Counted from the stretch's first letter, positions 33,991-44,622 are shown. The stretch is 64,000 bases of DNA from Streptomyces barkulensis (GCF_002843305.1 NZ_PGSG01000093.1:62001-126000); one strand, 5' to 3'. Notes: a model not told the origin generated them from the sequence alone. Numbers and translations: made by a program.

Positions 33991-34590
33991 TCACCGGGGC
34001 GGGCGCCCGCGCGGCCCGGCCGGCGCGGCGGCTCCTTCGGGAACACCGTGCGCGAGGACCAGCTTGAGCAGCAGCACCACGGGCAGCCAGGCCATTCCAC
34101 CGGGTGCGGTGACCAGCGGCGCGACCATGGCCCCCAGGCCGACGGCCCCCAGCGCCACCGGGCGCCGGAGGGATTCGCGGACCCGGGCCACCAGTACGGC
34201 GCCGGCCAGCGCCCAGAGGTACCACAGGGGGCCCCACCACCAGGGCCCGCCGTCGAAGGCGAGGCCGGCCGCGACCGGCTGGACGTGCGCGGCGGTGAAG
34301 CCCACCGGATGGTGCAGGAAGCGCCCCACCGTCCCCGTTCCCAAAGGCGGCGGCGAGTGGTAGAAGCGCTTGGCCGTGTCCAGCCCGTTGGCCACCACGC
34401 CCCCCGCCAGGTCCCACACGAGCAGCAGGCCCAGCACCCACTGCCACCAGGTCCAGCCCTCGTCCCGGCCGTACACCGCGAGGACCGCGCACCCGGCCGC
34501 CGCCACGGCGTGGGCCAGACCCTTCTGCGCGGGTGTCGCGCCCGTGCCGAAGAGCCAGTCCGGTCTGCCGGTCCTCCCGGGCTCCCGCAC
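33991..34590 (-). CDS. Conserved membrane protein, unknown function
   Basis: This protein of about 199 residues has four to five helices with many Trp and Gly residues (GWTWWQWVLGLLLVWDLAGG, GGPWWWGPLWYLWALAG). Conserved-looking polar residues are present (AKRFYHSP, FLHHPVGFTAAHVQP). The His-rich segment HHPVGFTAAHVQP could bind metal or haem, but I know no assigned function. A GTG with GGAG upstream was chosen; the frame stays open far upstream into sequence of poor coding character. Confidence 0.7.
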   Translation of the reverse strand: MREPGRTGRPDWLFGTGATPAQKGLAHAVAAAGCAVLAVYGRDEGWTWWQWVLGLLLVWDLAGGVVANGLDTAKRFYHSPPPLGTGTVGRFLHHPVGFTAAHVQPVAAGLAFDGGPWWWGPLWYLWALAGAVLVARVRESLRRPVALGAVGLGAMVAPLVTAPGGMAWLPVVLLLKLVLAHGVPEGAAAPAGPRGRPPR

Positions 34591-34801
34591 CTTCTCCGCT
34601 CCTTCTCGTCGCCACCGCCTCGCCACCACCTCGCCACCGCCGCGGATGAGCGGCGCGGCCCACGGTGCCCCGGACGGGTGTCCGGGCGGACGGTCACTCC
34701 CGCGGGTGACCGCGTCCTCTTTGGCACACCCGGGTTCACTCCTTCCGGCGGCATGCCCGGGCCCGGGACCGTCCATGCTTCCCAGGACGACGGCAGACCC
34801 G

Positions 34802-35240
34802 GAGGAACACGTGCCGCGCTCTTCGACGAACCACCGCCGGACAGCACCGCGCAAAGCCGCCCTCCCGCCCGGCGGCGCCGCGCGGGAGGGCCGGCCGGAC
34901 TGCGTGGAGGGCGCGGGCGCCGGCCCGGGAGAGGCGCGAGGGGCGCGAGGAGGGGAGGCGGCGGGTGCTCCGCCGCCCCGCGCCCCGTCGCCGCCGTTCC
35001 GGCGGCATGTGTGTGGACTGCCCGGTGCCTCCGGCAGACGCTGTCCGGGCGGACGTCCCGCTCAGCGCCGAGCACGGGCCGGTGGCGCCGGGCGTGCCGC
35101 TGGTGGTCGCCCTGGGACACGAGCGCTGCGGAGCGGTGGCCGCGGCGCTGGAGTCGCGTACGGCGGGCACCCGGCCGCCGGCCCGTCCGGCCGTGGCCAC
35201 CGCCCGTTGGCGGCGGTCCGGTTGGCGGCGGTCCGGCGGA
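34802..35240 (+). pseudogene. Decayed beta-carbonic anhydrase
   Basis: A good ribosome-binding site (GGAGGAAC) and GTG at 34802 begin a frame resembling a degraded twin-arginine signal (NHRRTAPRKAALPPGG). In another frame, around 35060-35170, lies LSAEHGPVAPGVPLVVALGH then ERCGAVAAAL. This is the zinc-ligand HxxC core of beta-carbonic anhydrases. The CxDxR half and the C-terminal part are missing and a frameshift joins the pieces. The remnant abuts the argH stop. The sequence between 34591 and 34801 holds only short hairpins. Confidence 0.55.
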
Positions 35241-35243
35241 TGG

Positions 35244-36710
35244 TCAGCCCACGGCGCCCGGACGGGTCTGCCCGGCCCATTCCCGCTGCCGGGCCAGGTC
35301 CTCCTTGACCTCCGCGAGCTGGACGGCGACGGCGGACGGCGCGGTGCCGCCCCGTCCGTCGCGGGAGGCCAGGGCACCGGGAACGCTCAGCACGGTGCGG
35401 ACCTCGGGGGTCAGGTGGGGCGAGATCCTCGCGAACTGCTCGTCGGTCAGTTCGTCCAGCTCGATCCCGGCGGCCTCGCAGACCTTGACGCATTCCCCCG
35501 CGATCTCGTGCGCGTCCCGGAACGGCACACCCCGCTTCACCAGCCACTCGGCCACGTCGGTGGCCAGCGAGAAGCCGGCCGGGGCCAGCTCGGCCATCCG
35601 CTCGCGGTTGACGGTGAGGGTGGCCATCATCCCGGTGAACGCCGGCAGCAGGATCTCCAGCTGGTCGCAGGAGTCGAAGACCGGCTCCTTGTCCTCCTGC
35701 AGGTCGCGGTTGTACGCCAGCGGCAGCGCCTTGAGGGTGGCCAGCAGCCCCGTGAGGTTGCCGATGAGCCGGCCGGACTTGCCGCGCGCCAGCTCGGCGA
35801 TGTCCGGGTTCTTCTTCTGCGGCATGATCGACGAGCCGGTGGAGAAGGCGTCGTGGAGGGTGACGAAGGAGAACTCCTTGGTGTTCCAGATGATCACCTC
35901 CTCCGCGATCCGGGAGAGGTCCACGCCGATCATCGCGGTGATGAAGGCGAACTCGGCTACGAAGTCGCGCGAGGCGGTGCCGTCGATGGAGTTGGCGGCC
36001 GAGCCGTGCTCGAAGCCGAGGTCGGCGGCGACCGCGCGGGGGTCCAGGCCGAGCGAGGAACCGGCCAGCGCCCCCGATCCGTAGGGCGAGACGGCGGTGC
36101 GCGCGTCCCACTGCCTCAGCCGCTCGGCGTCCCGGGACAGCGCCTGGACGTGGGCGAGGACATGGTGGGCGAAGAGGACCGGCTGGGCGTGCTGGAGGTG
36201 GGTGCGGCCGGGCATCGCCACATCCGGGTGCGCCTCGGCCAGGGCCACCAGGGCCTCGTTCAGATCGGCGAGCAGACCGCCGATGATCCGGGCGTGGTCG
36301 CGCAGGTACATCCGGAACAGTGTGGCGACCTGGTCGTTGCGGGAGCGCCCGGCGCGCAGCTTGCCGCCGAGCTCGGGGCCGAGGCGCTCCAGCAGTCCGC
36401 GCTCCAGGGCGGTGTGCACGTCCTCGTCGGCGACGGTGCCGGTGAAGGTGCCGTCGGCGACGTCGGCGGCCAGCCGGTCGAGGCCGGCGAGCATCTTCTC
36501 CAGCTCGTCGGCGGTCAGCAGGCCGGCCCGGTGGAGCACCCGGGCGTGGGCGCGCGACCCGGCGATGTCGTAGGGGGCCAGCCGCCAGTCGAAGTGGACG
36601 GAGGCCGAGAGGGCGGCCAGCGCCTCGGCCGGCCCGTCGGCGAACCGGCCGCCCCACAGCCGTACGTCGCCGCCTGCGGCGGGGGGCGGGGTCTGGGGGG
36701 CGTTGGTCAT
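35244..36710 (-). CDS. argH: Argininosuccinate lyase
   Basis: This 488-residue enzyme of the fumarase/aspartase superfamily carries the signature GSSIMPQKKNP with the catalytic serine at about 293-294, HLQHAQP with the general acid His at about 171, and SRNDQVAT. It splits argininosuccinate into arginine and fumarate, the last step of arginine synthesis. A GAGGAG ribosome-binding site precedes the ATG. It lies 166 bases after argG on the same strand with a weak hairpin between, so read-through from the argG promoter is likely. Confidence 0.98.
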   Translation of the reverse strand: MTNAPQTPPPAAGGDVRLWGGRFADGPAEALAALSASVHFDWRLAPYDIAGSRAHARVLHRAGLLTADELEKMLAGLDRLAADVADGTFTGTVADEDVHTALERGLLERLGPELGGKLRAGRSRNDQVATLFRMYLRDHARIIGGLLADLNEALVALAEAHPDVAMPGRTHLQHAQPVLFAHHVLAHVQALSRDAERLRQWDARTAVSPYGSGALAGSSLGLDPRAVAADLGFEHGSAANSIDGTASRDFVAEFAFITAMIGVDLSRIAEEVIIWNTKEFSFVTLHDAFSTGSSIMPQKKNPDIAELARGKSGRLIGNLTGLLATLKALPLAYNRDLQEDKEPVFDSCDQLEILLPAFTGMMATLTVNRERMAELAPAGFSLATDVAEWLVKRGVPFRDAHEIAGECVKVCEAAGIELDELTDEQFARISPHLTPEVRTVLSVPGALASRDGRGGTAPSAVAVQLAEVKEDLARQREWAGQTRPGAVG

Positions 36711-36800
36711 CGGTGCTCCTCGTGCGCTTACCGGTCGTGCTGGGCGTGCCGGGCGGTATCGGGCGGCATCGGACTGCCGGGCCCGGCTGGGACGGGAAGG

Positions 36801-36838
36801 CGCCCGCCTCCCCCACCACAGGGCGGAGGAGGCGGGCG
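36801..36838 (-). terminator. Weak hairpin between argG and argH
   Basis: A 10-bp stem (36801-36810 with 36829-36838) and 18-base loop lie 38 bases after the argG stop. It may attenuate rather than block transcription into argH. Short GTGTGCGGT repeats lie beside it. Confidence 0.4.
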
Positions 36839-36876
36839 GTGTGCGGTGTGCGGTGTGCGGCTGCCGCGGGGGCAGG

Positions 36877-38073
36877 TTACTGCGCGAGGTCCCGCTTGGC
36901 GGCGATCTTGCTGCTCATGCCGAAGATCTCGATGAAGCCCCTGGACATCGACTGGTCGAAGGTGTCGCCGGTGTCGTAGGTGGCCAGGTTGAAGTCGTAC
37001 AGCGACGTGTGGGAGCGCCGGCCGGTGACGGTGGCCCGGCCGCCGTGCAGGGTCATCCGGATGTCGCCTGACACATGCTCGTTGGCCTCCTCGACGAAGC
37101 CGTCCAGGGCGCGCTTGAGCGGGGAGAACCACAGGCCGTCGTAGACCAGTTCGCTCCAGCGCTGCTCGACCTGCCGCTTGTAGCGGGCCAGTTCGCGCTC
37201 GACGGTGACGTTCTCCAGCTCCTGGTGGGCGGTGATCAGCGCGATGGCGCCCGGCGCCTCGTAGACCTCGCGGGACTTGATGCCCACCAGACGGTCCTCG
37301 ACCATGTCGATCCGGCCCACGCCCTGGGCCCCGGCCCGCTCGTTGAGCTGCTGGATGGCCTGCAGGACGGTGACGGGCCTGCCGTCGAGGGCCACGGGGA
37401 CGCCCTTGTCGAAGGTGATGACCACCTCGTCGGCCTCGCGTGCGGCGGCCGGGTTCCGGGTGTAGTCGTAGACGTCCTCGGTCGGCGCGTTCCAGATGTC
37501 CTCCAGGAAGCCGGTCTCCACGGCCCGCCCGAAGACGTTCTGGTCGATGGAGTAGGGCGACTTCTTGGTGGTGGCGATCGGCAGGCCCTTGTCCTCGGCG
37601 AAGGCGATCGCCTTGTCGCGCGTCATGGCGTAGTCCCGCACCGGCGCGATGCACTTCAGCTCGGGGGCCAGGGAGGAGATGCCGGCCTCGAAGCGTACCT
37701 GGTCGTTGCCCTTTCCGGTGCAGCCGTGGGCGACGGTGGTGGCGCCGTGCTTCCTGGCGGCGGCCACCAGGTGCTTGACGATGGTCGGCCGGGAGAGGGC
37801 GGAGACCAGCGGGTAGCGGTCCATGTAGAGCGCGTTCGCCTTGATCGCGGGGAGGCAGTACTCCTCGGCGAACTCGTCCTTGGCGTCGGCGACCTCGGCC
37901 TCGACGGCGCCGCAGGCGAGCGCGCGCTTGCGGATGACGTCCAGGTCCTCTCCGCCCTGGCCGACGTCCACGGCGACGGCGATGACCTCGGCGCCCGTCT
38001 CCTCGGCGATCCAGCCGATGCAGACGGAAGTGTCCAGGCCACCGGAGTAGGCGAGTACGACGCGCTCGGTCAC
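36877..38073 (-). CDS. argG: Argininosuccinate synthase
   Basis: This 398-residue ATP-dependent ligase has the P-loop AYSGGLDTSV, the ATP/citrulline region GCTGKGNDQVRFE and SPYSIDQNVFGRA. It joins citrulline and aspartate to argininosuccinate, the substrate of the adjacent argH product. The GTG start has a strong AAGGAG upstream; a longer version from an ATG 15 codons earlier would include the operator and is unlikely. The promoter region carries an ARG-box-like dyad, which fits ArgR control. Confidence 0.97.
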   Translation of the reverse strand: MTERVVLAYSGGLDTSVCIGWIAEETGAEVIAVAVDVGQGGEDLDVIRKRALACGAVEAEVADAKDEFAEEYCLPAIKANALYMDRYPLVSALSRPTIVKHLVAAARKHGATTVAHGCTGKGNDQVRFEAGISSLAPELKCIAPVRDYAMTRDKAIAFAEDKGLPIATTKKSPYSIDQNVFGRAVETGFLEDIWNAPTEDVYDYTRNPAAAREADEVVITFDKGVPVALDGRPVTVLQAIQQLNERAGAQGVGRIDMVEDRLVGIKSREVYEAPGAIALITAHQELENVTVERELARYKRQVEQRWSELVYDGLWFSPLKRALDGFVEEANEHVSGDIRMTLHGGRATVTGRRSHTSLYDFNLATYDTGDTFDQSMSRGFIEIFGMSSKIAAKRDLAQ

Positions 38074-38089
38074 GGGGGGCTCCTTACGA

Positions 38090-38138
38090 TGCATACGGTG
38101 ACTGGTATAAGTATGCACTCCTCCGCATGGTTCGTCAA
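38090..38138 (-). promoter_or_regulatory. argG promoter with ARG-box-like operator
   Basis: Minus-strand TTGACG (38138-38133) and CATACT (38115-38110) are spaced by 17 bases. The perfect dyad TGCATAC-N14-GTATGCA (38090-38117) overlaps the -10 element and start point. TGCATA half-sites also occur at the argC promoter, so this is probably where ArgR-arginine binds. Confidence 0.65.
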
Positions 38139-38206
38139 AGAGCGGTCACCCATCAGGAAAATCGCAGGTAGACCGCCTTCCGGTGATCGGCGGCGCACCG
38201 CATGCG

Positions 38207-38632
38207 TCAGTCGGGGACGCCCCGGGCGGTCTCCCGCAGCACCTCGGCCAGTACGGCCGCGTGGCTGCGTTCCGAGTCCCTGGTGGCCGTCAGCAGCGTC
38301 AGCGTCCCCTCCCCGGCCGACTCCCGCAGCCGCTCCACCGCCTCGTGCCGCCCCGCCTCCTCCAGCTCGGCACGGTAGCGCCCGGCGAACTCCGCGTACC
38401 GCTCCGGGTCGTGGCCGTACCAGCGGCGCAGCCCGTCCGACGGGGCGGCGTCCTTGCACCACTCGTCCAGTTCCGCCGCGTCCCGGCTCAGACCGCGCGG
38501 CCAGATCCGGTCCACCAGCACCCGCCGGCCGTCCCCGGGGCCGGCCTCCTCGTACACACGGCGCACCCGCACCTCGGGGCCCCCGCTCCCGCGCCGGCTC
38601 CTGTCCCCGCCTGTTCCCCTGCCTTCGGCCAT
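38207..38632 (-). CDS. DUF488 family protein
   Basis: This 141-residue protein has the DUF488 core: RRVLVDRIWPRGLSRDAAEL, LDEWCKDAAPS, GHDPERYAEFAGRY and the final LTLLTATRDSERSHAAVL. The family is conserved in bacteria, contains a likely catalytic Cys/Arg pair, and has no firmly assigned function. The first 20 or so residues are Gly/Arg-rich and may not be translated; a GTG near VRVRRVYEEAG is an alternative start. It is divergent from the PNPOx-like gene. Confidence 0.85.
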   Translation of the reverse strand: MAEGRGTGGDRSRRGSGGPEVRVRRVYEEAGPGDGRRVLVDRIWPRGLSRDAAELDEWCKDAAPSDGLRRWYGHDPERYAEFAGRYRAELEEAGRHEAVERLRESAGEGTLTLLTATRDSERSHAAVLAEVLRETARGVPD

Positions 38633-38692
38633 GTGTCCAGCCTGCGCCGGAAACACCGAGCGCGCACGCGCACACGGCGGCATGATGCCCGT

Positions 38693-39280
38693 GTGGGAAA
38701 GACATACGAACGCATCGACGGACGGCTGCGGGACTTCATCGAGGCCCAGCCCGTCTTCTTCACCGCCACCGCGCCGCTGTCCGGCGACGGCACCGTCAAC
38801 CTCTCCCCCAAGGGGCTGAGGGGTTCCTTCGCCGTCCTCGACGAGCGCACCGTCGCCTATCTCGACTTCGCCGGCTCCAACGCCGAGACCGTCGCCCATC
38901 TGCGGGAGAACGGCCGGATCACCCTGATGTGGTGCGCCTTCACCGGCCCGCCGAACATCGTGCGCGTCCACGGCCGAGGAGAGCCCGTCTTCCGCGACGA
39001 CCCGCGCTGGGGAGAGCTGATCGCCCGCTTCCCCGGCATCGACCACTCCCGGCACGGCCTGCGCGCGATCATCGTGGTCACCGCCGAGCTGATCCGCGAC
39101 ACCTGCGGCTACGCCGTGCCGCTGATGACCTACGACAGTGACCGCCCCCTGCACGGCTCGCGCTTCGCGCGCGAGACGGACGAGTCACTGGACGCGTACT
39201 TCCACAAGAAGGAGCATGTCGCCACCAGCATCGACGGCCTCCCGGGGCTGCCGCTCCCCCTGCCGCCCACACCCGCCTGA
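38693..39280 (+). CDS. Pyridoxamine 5'-phosphate oxidase-like flavin protein
   Basis: This 195-residue split-barrel protein opens with VGKTYERIDGRLRDFIEAQP and contains NLSPKGLRGSFAVLDERTVA and LRENGRITLMWCAFTGPPNI, the pattern of PNPOx-like FMN/F420-binding proteins. It is a short-form member of unknown substrate, more likely a flavin- or F420-dependent reductase than a true PdxH, since the PdxH C-terminal signature is absent. A GTG start fits the family length; no ribosome-binding site is evident. Confidence 0.88.
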   Translation: MGKTYERIDGRLRDFIEAQPVFFTATAPLSGDGTVNLSPKGLRGSFAVLDERTVAYLDFAGSNAETVAHLRENGRITLMWCAFTGPPNIVRVHGRGEPVFRDDPRWGELIARFPGIDHSRHGLRAIIVVTAELIRDTCGYAVPLMTYDSDRPLHGSRFARETDESLDAYFHKKEHVATSIDGLPGLPLPLPPTPA

Positions 39281-39342
39281 ACACCCGCCCGCCTGGCGGA
39301 ACGTCCTTGCGGCCGGAGCCCCGGAAGGGGTTCCATCGGGCG

Positions 39343-39888
39343 GTGCGAACCGAACACATCAGCAGTGCCGCGCCGGTGATCACCCGTCTGCCGGCCACCG
39401 GGATCCCCGCCGCGGCCCGGGATCTGGCCGCCCTGCTCCGCGACGCCGTCGAGGGCGGCTCCTCGATCGGCTTCCTCGCCCCGCTCGACCCCGCCGAGGC
39501 GACGGCCTGGTGGGAAGGGCTGGCGCCCGAGGTCGCCGACGGCGGGACGGCGGTGTGGGTCGCCCGGAGCGGCGGCCGGATCCTGGGGACGGTGCAGCTG
39601 AGGTTCTGCGGTATGCCCAACGGCCGCCACCGTGCGGAGATGGCCAAGCTGATCGTGCACCGGGACGCCCGGGGCCGGGGGCTGGGCCGGCGGCTGCTGG
39701 CGACGGCCGAACGGGAGGCCGCCGCCTCGGGGGTCCGCCTGCTGGTGCTGGACACCCAGACCGGCAGCCCGGCCGAGCACCTCTACCGCTCGGCCGGCTG
39801 GACCGAGGCCGGCACGATCCCCGACTACGCCGCCGACACCGAGGGCGTGCTCCGGCCCACGACCCTCTTCCACAAGAAACCGCTCTGA
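39343..39888 (+). CDS. GNAT N-acetyltransferase
   Basis: This 181-residue GNAT protein shows MAKLIVHRDARGRGLGRRLL and a C-terminal TQTGSPAEHLYRSAGWTEA motif. It follows the PNPOx-like gene closely and is followed by another GNAT gene, so the three may be co-expressed. A GGAAGGGG stretch 13 bases upstream may be the ribosome-binding site for the GTG chosen; a TTG 12 codons upstream is possible. Substrate unknown. Confidence 0.86.
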   Translation: MRTEHISSAAPVITRLPATGIPAAARDLAALLRDAVEGGSSIGFLAPLDPAEATAWWEGLAPEVADGGTAVWVARSGGRILGTVQLRFCGMPNGRHRAEMAKLIVHRDARGRGLGRRLLATAEREAAASGVRLLVLDTQTGSPAEHLYRSAGWTEAGTIPDYAADTEGVLRPTTLFHKKPL

Positions 39889-40012
39889 GCAGGCGGGCGG
39901 CGGGCGCCGCCGGTGTGACGGCGGACTCGGTCATGGCGGCCACCGGGAGCGGCGGGACCGCCGCGACCACCCCCCTCACCGACACCGGCAAGCGACCCCT
40001 CGAGGAGTCCCC

Positions 40013-40579
40013 ATGTTCAGCACCCCTCTCGGCGACGGTGCACAGCTGTGCCCCCTGGAGCCGTGGCAGGCGCCGGAGCTGGCCGCCTGCACCGACCGGG
40101 TGCGTGAGCATCTGACGCCCTGGCTGCCGTGGGCGCACACCGTCACCGACACCGCCTCGGCCCGGGCCTTCCTCCAGCGGTACGCGGACATGCAGGCCGC
40201 GGACGAGGGCCGGATCTGCGGCATCCGGCGGGGCGGCGAACTGGTGGGCGGCATGCTCTTCCGGAGGTTCAGCGCCTCCGAGGGCTCCTGCGAGCTGGGG
40301 GCCTGGCTGGCGCCCGAGGCCCAGGGACGCGGACTGGTCACCACCGCCGCCCGGCACATGATCGACTGGGCGGTCGGGGAGCGCGGTCTGACACGGGTGG
40401 AGTGGATGGTCTCCCCCGACAACGGCCCCAGCATCGCGGTGGCCGGGCGGCTGGGCATGACGCACGAGGGCACCCTGCGCAGCGTGTTCCCCATGGGCGG
40501 CCGCCGCCACGACCTCCAGGTCTGGGCTGTGCTGGCCCACGAGTGGCAGGCCGCCGACGGGAACGGCGCGCACGGCTGA
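40013..40579 (+). CDS. RimJ/RimL-type ribosomal-protein-like acetyltransferase
   Basis: This 188-residue GNAT protein has LGAWLAPEAQGRGLVTTAAR for acetyl-CoA binding and VEWMVSPDNGPSIAVAGRLG, the RimL-like pattern. The N-terminal LTPWLPWAHTVTDTASARAF is typical of protein N-alpha-acetyltransferases of the RimJ/RimL class. It has a GAGGAG ribosome-binding site and ends at a strong terminator shared with argR. The target protein is unknown. Confidence 0.9.
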   Translation: MFSTPLGDGAQLCPLEPWQAPELAACTDRVREHLTPWLPWAHTVTDTASARAFLQRYADMQAADEGRICGIRRGGELVGGMLFRRFSASEGSCELGAWLAPEAQGRGLVTTAARHMIDWAVGERGLTRVEWMVSPDNGPSIAVAGRLGMTHEGTLRSVFPMGGRRHDLQVWAVLAHEWQAADGNGAHG

Positions 40580-40583
40580 CGGG

Positions 40584-40642
40584 GGGCAACGGCGCCTGAG
40601 GCCGGGGCCCGGCCGGGCTCCGGGCCTCAGGCGCCGTTGCCC
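40584..40642. terminator. Bidirectional terminator overlapping the argR 3' end
   Basis: Perfect 20-bp arms (40584-40603 and 40623-40642) enclose a GC-rich 19-base loop. The upper arm contains the argR stop codon and its last codons, so the terminator is partly coding. It serves both the convergent GNAT gene and the arg operon. Confidence 0.85.
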
Positions 40643-41187
40643 TGGTGGGAGTTCTTCTGCGCCAGCCGCAGCAGGTGGTCGGCCAGGGCCTGCCCGCCGG
40701 TGGGGTGACGGCTGATCAGCAGCAGGGTGTCGTCGCCGGCGATGGTGCCGATGATGTCGTGCACCTCCGCCTGGTCGATGGCCGAGGCGAGGAACTGGGC
40801 GGCGCCGGGCGGGGTGCGCAGCACCACCAGATTGGCCGACGCCTCGGCGGAGATCAGCAGCTCGCCCGCCAGCCGCGCCATCCTCGCCTCGCTCGCGGAC
40901 TCCCCCAGCGGGGCCCGGGGCGTGCGGTCGCCGCCCTCGCCGGGGACGGCGTAGATCAGCTCGCCCCCGGTGTTGCGGATCTTCACCGCGCCCAGCTCGT
41001 CCAGATCCCGGCTGAGGGTCGCCTGGGTGACGCTCAGCCCGTCGTCGGCGAGCAGCTTGGCGAGCTGACTCTGGGACCGGACCGGCTCGCGGTTCAGGAT
41101 CTCCACGATCCGGCGGTGCCGGGCCGTACGCGTGTGGGGTACGGCCGGGCCGCCGTGGTTGCCGCCCTGCGCCTGCGCCTCGGTCAT
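40627..41187 (-). CDS. argR: Arginine repressor ArgR
   Basis: This 186-residue protein has an N-terminal winged-helix domain (SQSQLAKLL...SVTQATLSRDLDELG) and a C-terminal hexamerisation and arginine-binding domain with GTIAGDDTLLLI. With arginine it binds ARG boxes; candidate sites are seen at argC and argG in this window. It is the last gene of argC-J-B-D-R, which gives autogenous control. It starts 7 bases after argD. Its 15-20 N-terminal residues are a Gly/Gln-rich extension. Confidence 0.97.
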   Translation of the reverse strand: MTEAQAQGGNHGGPAVPHTRTARHRRIVEILNREPVRSQSQLAKLLADDGLSVTQATLSRDLDELGAVKIRNTGGELIYAVPGEGGDRTPRAPLGESASEARMARLAGELLISAEASANLVVLRTPPGAAQFLASAIDQAEVHDIIGTIAGDDTLLLISRHPTGGQALADHLLRLAQKNSHQGNGA

Positions 41188-41194
41188 CTTCTCG

Positions 41195-42444
41195 TCAGTC
41201 TCCGGCTCGTCGGGGCCCGCCGGCGGCGTCGAGGACGGCGGGGAGGGACCGGACCAGCGCGTCCGCCTCGGCTTCGCCGATGATCAGCGGCGGGGCCAGC
41301 CGGACGACGTCCGGGGCGCACGCGTTCACCAGGAAGCCCGCGTCCTGGGCAGCCTGCTGCACCTGGGGTGCGACGGGTTCGGTCAGTACGATACCCAGCA
41401 GCAGCCCGGCGCCGCGGACGTGGTCGACCAGCGGGTGCCCCAGCGCCCGGACACCGTCGCGCAGCCGGCCGCCGATCCGCTCGACGTGGCCGAGGAGGCC
41501 CTCGGAGGCGATGGTGTCCAGAACGGCGAGCGCCGCCGCGCAGGAGACCGGGTTGCCGCCGAAGGTGGAGCCGTGGTGTCCGGGGCCCAGCAGCTCGGCG
41601 GCCTCGCCGAAGGCGACCGTGGCGCCGATGGGCAGTCCGGTTCCCAGCCCCTTGGCGAGGGTGACGACGTCGGGCCGCACCCCCTGCGCCTGGCAGGCGA
41701 ACCAGTGCCCGGTGCGGCCGATGCCCGTCTGGACCTCGTCGAGCACCAGCAGGGTGCCGGTGGCGGCGGTGATCTCGCGGGCCGCGGCCAGATAGCCCTC
41801 GGGCGGGACGACGACGCCGTTCTCGCCCTGGATCGGTTCGACGATCACCAGGGCGGTCTCCTCGGTGACGGCCGCCCGCAGCGCGTCGGCGTCGCCGTAG
41901 GGGACATGGGTGACCTCGCCGGGCAGCGGGAGGAAGGGGTCGCGTTTGGCGGGCTGGCCGGTCAGCGCGAGGGCGCCCATGGTGCGGCCGTGGAAGCCGC
42001 CTTCGGTGGCGACCATGTGCCTCCGGCCGGTCCGGCGGCCGATCTTGAACGCCGCCTCGACGGCCTCCGCACCGGAGTTGGAGAAGTAGACGCGCCCGGT
42101 GCGGCCGAAGAGCCGGAGCAGCCGTTCGGCCAGGGCGACCGGGGGTTCGGCGACGAAGAGGTTGGAGACGTGGCCGAGGGTGGCGATCTGCCCGGAGACC
42201 GCGCGGACGACCGCCGGGTGGGCGGTGCCGAGCGAGTTGACGGCGATTCCGCCGACGAAGTCCAGGTACTCCCTGCCGTCGGCGTCCCACAGCCGGGCGC
42301 CCTCGCCGTGGGTGATCGGGATGCGGGGGGTGCCGTAGTTGTCCATCAGCGAGCCCTGCCAGCGCCGGGTGAGACCGGCGTTGCCGGGCGCGGGGGCGGC
42401 GGGTGCGGCGGCGGTGGCGGCGCCCGTGGTGGTGGCGGTGTCGT

Positions 42445-42448
<4 letters not shown>
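41195..42448 (-). CDS. argD: Acetylornithine aminotransferase
   Basis: This 417-residue class III PLP aminotransferase has Lys266 in LAKGLGTG as the cofactor lysine, SNSGAEAVEAAFK and LVLDEVQTGIGRTG. It converts N-acetylglutamate semialdehyde to N-acetylornithine. The first 25 residues are an Ala/Pro/Thr-rich extension before the conserved LTRRWQGSLMDNYGTP. Its ATG overlaps the argB stop (ATGA). Confidence 0.97.
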
Positions 42449-43355
<907 letters not shown>

Positions 43356-43359
<4 letters not shown>

Positions 43360-44510
43360 GACGAATAAGCGCTGTTCTCGTGGACGTAGTCGGCGGTGAG
43401 GTCGTTGGTCCAGATGACGGCGGACTTCTCGCCCGCCGCCAGGTCGGCGGTGATGCGGACCTCGCGGTAGCGCATGTCCACCAGTTCGCGGTCCTCGCCC
43501 ACCGACCCGTCGCGGCAGACCCACACGCCGTTGATGGCGACGTTCAGCCGGTCGGGCTCGAAGGCGGCGGAGGTGGTGCCGATGGCGGACAGGACCCGGC
43601 CCCAGTTGGGGTCCTCGCCGTGGACGGCGCACTTGAGGAGGTTGTTGCGGGCGATGGAACGGCCCACCTCGACGGCGTCGTCCTCGCTGGCGGCGTTCAC
43701 CACCTCGATCCGGATGTCCTTGGAGGCCCCCTCGGCGTCCCGGATCAGCTGCTGCGCCAGGTCGTCACAGACGGCCCGCACGGCCTCGGCGAACTCCTTC
43801 GCCTCCGGGGCGACCCCCGAGGCTCCGGAGGCCAGCAGCAGCACGGTGTCGTTGGTGGACATGCAGCCGTCGGAGTCGACGCGGTCGAAGGTGGTGCGGG
43901 TGGCCTCGCGCAGCGCGGCGTCCAGCCCGGGGGTGTCCACGTCGGCGTCGGTGGTGAGGACCACCAGCATCGTCGCCAGCCCGGGGGCGAGCATGCCCGC
44001 GCCCTTGGCCATGCCGCCCACGACCCAGCCGGAGGAACCCTCGGCGACGGCGGTCTTGTGCACGGTGTCGGTGGTCTTGATGGCGATGGCGGCCCTGTCG
44101 CCGCCGTGCGGGGAGAGCGCCTCGGCGGCCTTCCCGATCCCCGGCAGCAGCCGGTCCATCGGCAGCCGGACGCCGATCAGGCCGGTGGAGCAGACGGCGA
44201 CCTCGCCGGCGCTGTGACCGAGTACCTCGGCGGTCCTCTCGGCGGTGGCGTGGGTGTCCTGGAAGCCGAGCGGGCCGGTACAGGCGTTGGCGCCGCCGGA
44301 GTTGAGGACGACGGCCGAGACCTGTCCGCCCCTGAGGACCTGCTCGGACCAGAGCACGGGCGCGGCCTTGACGCGGTTGGAGGTGAACACACCGGCCGCG
44401 GCCAGGCGCGGCCCGTTGTTGACGACCAGAGCCAGGTCGGGGTTGCCGTTCTCCTTGATCCCGGCGGCGATCCCCGCCGCGGTGAATCCCTTCGCAGCGG
44501 TCACACTCAT
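43356..44510 (-). CDS. argJ: Bifunctional ornithine / glutamate N-acetyltransferase
   Basis: This 384-residue Ntn-type enzyme cleaves itself at the conserved ATML site, which makes Thr180 the nucleophile. It transfers acetyl from N-acetylornithine to glutamate and closes the acetyl cycle; some members also use acetyl-CoA. Motifs: STGLIGVRLPMD, GMAKGAGMLAPGLATMLV, and DPNWGRVLSAIG. The ATG at 44510 has GGAGCGG upstream. Its stop overlaps argB; 112 bases separate it from argC. Confidence 0.97.
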
Positions 44511-44622
44511 GGTGTTCTTCCGCTCCCTTCTCCGCCCGCGCGGCACAGCGCGGGCATCGTCGTCGACAGCCGGTCGGCAGCCGCGCGTGCGCCCCCGGCC
44601 GGCACCGGCAGGCGCCTCCGGC

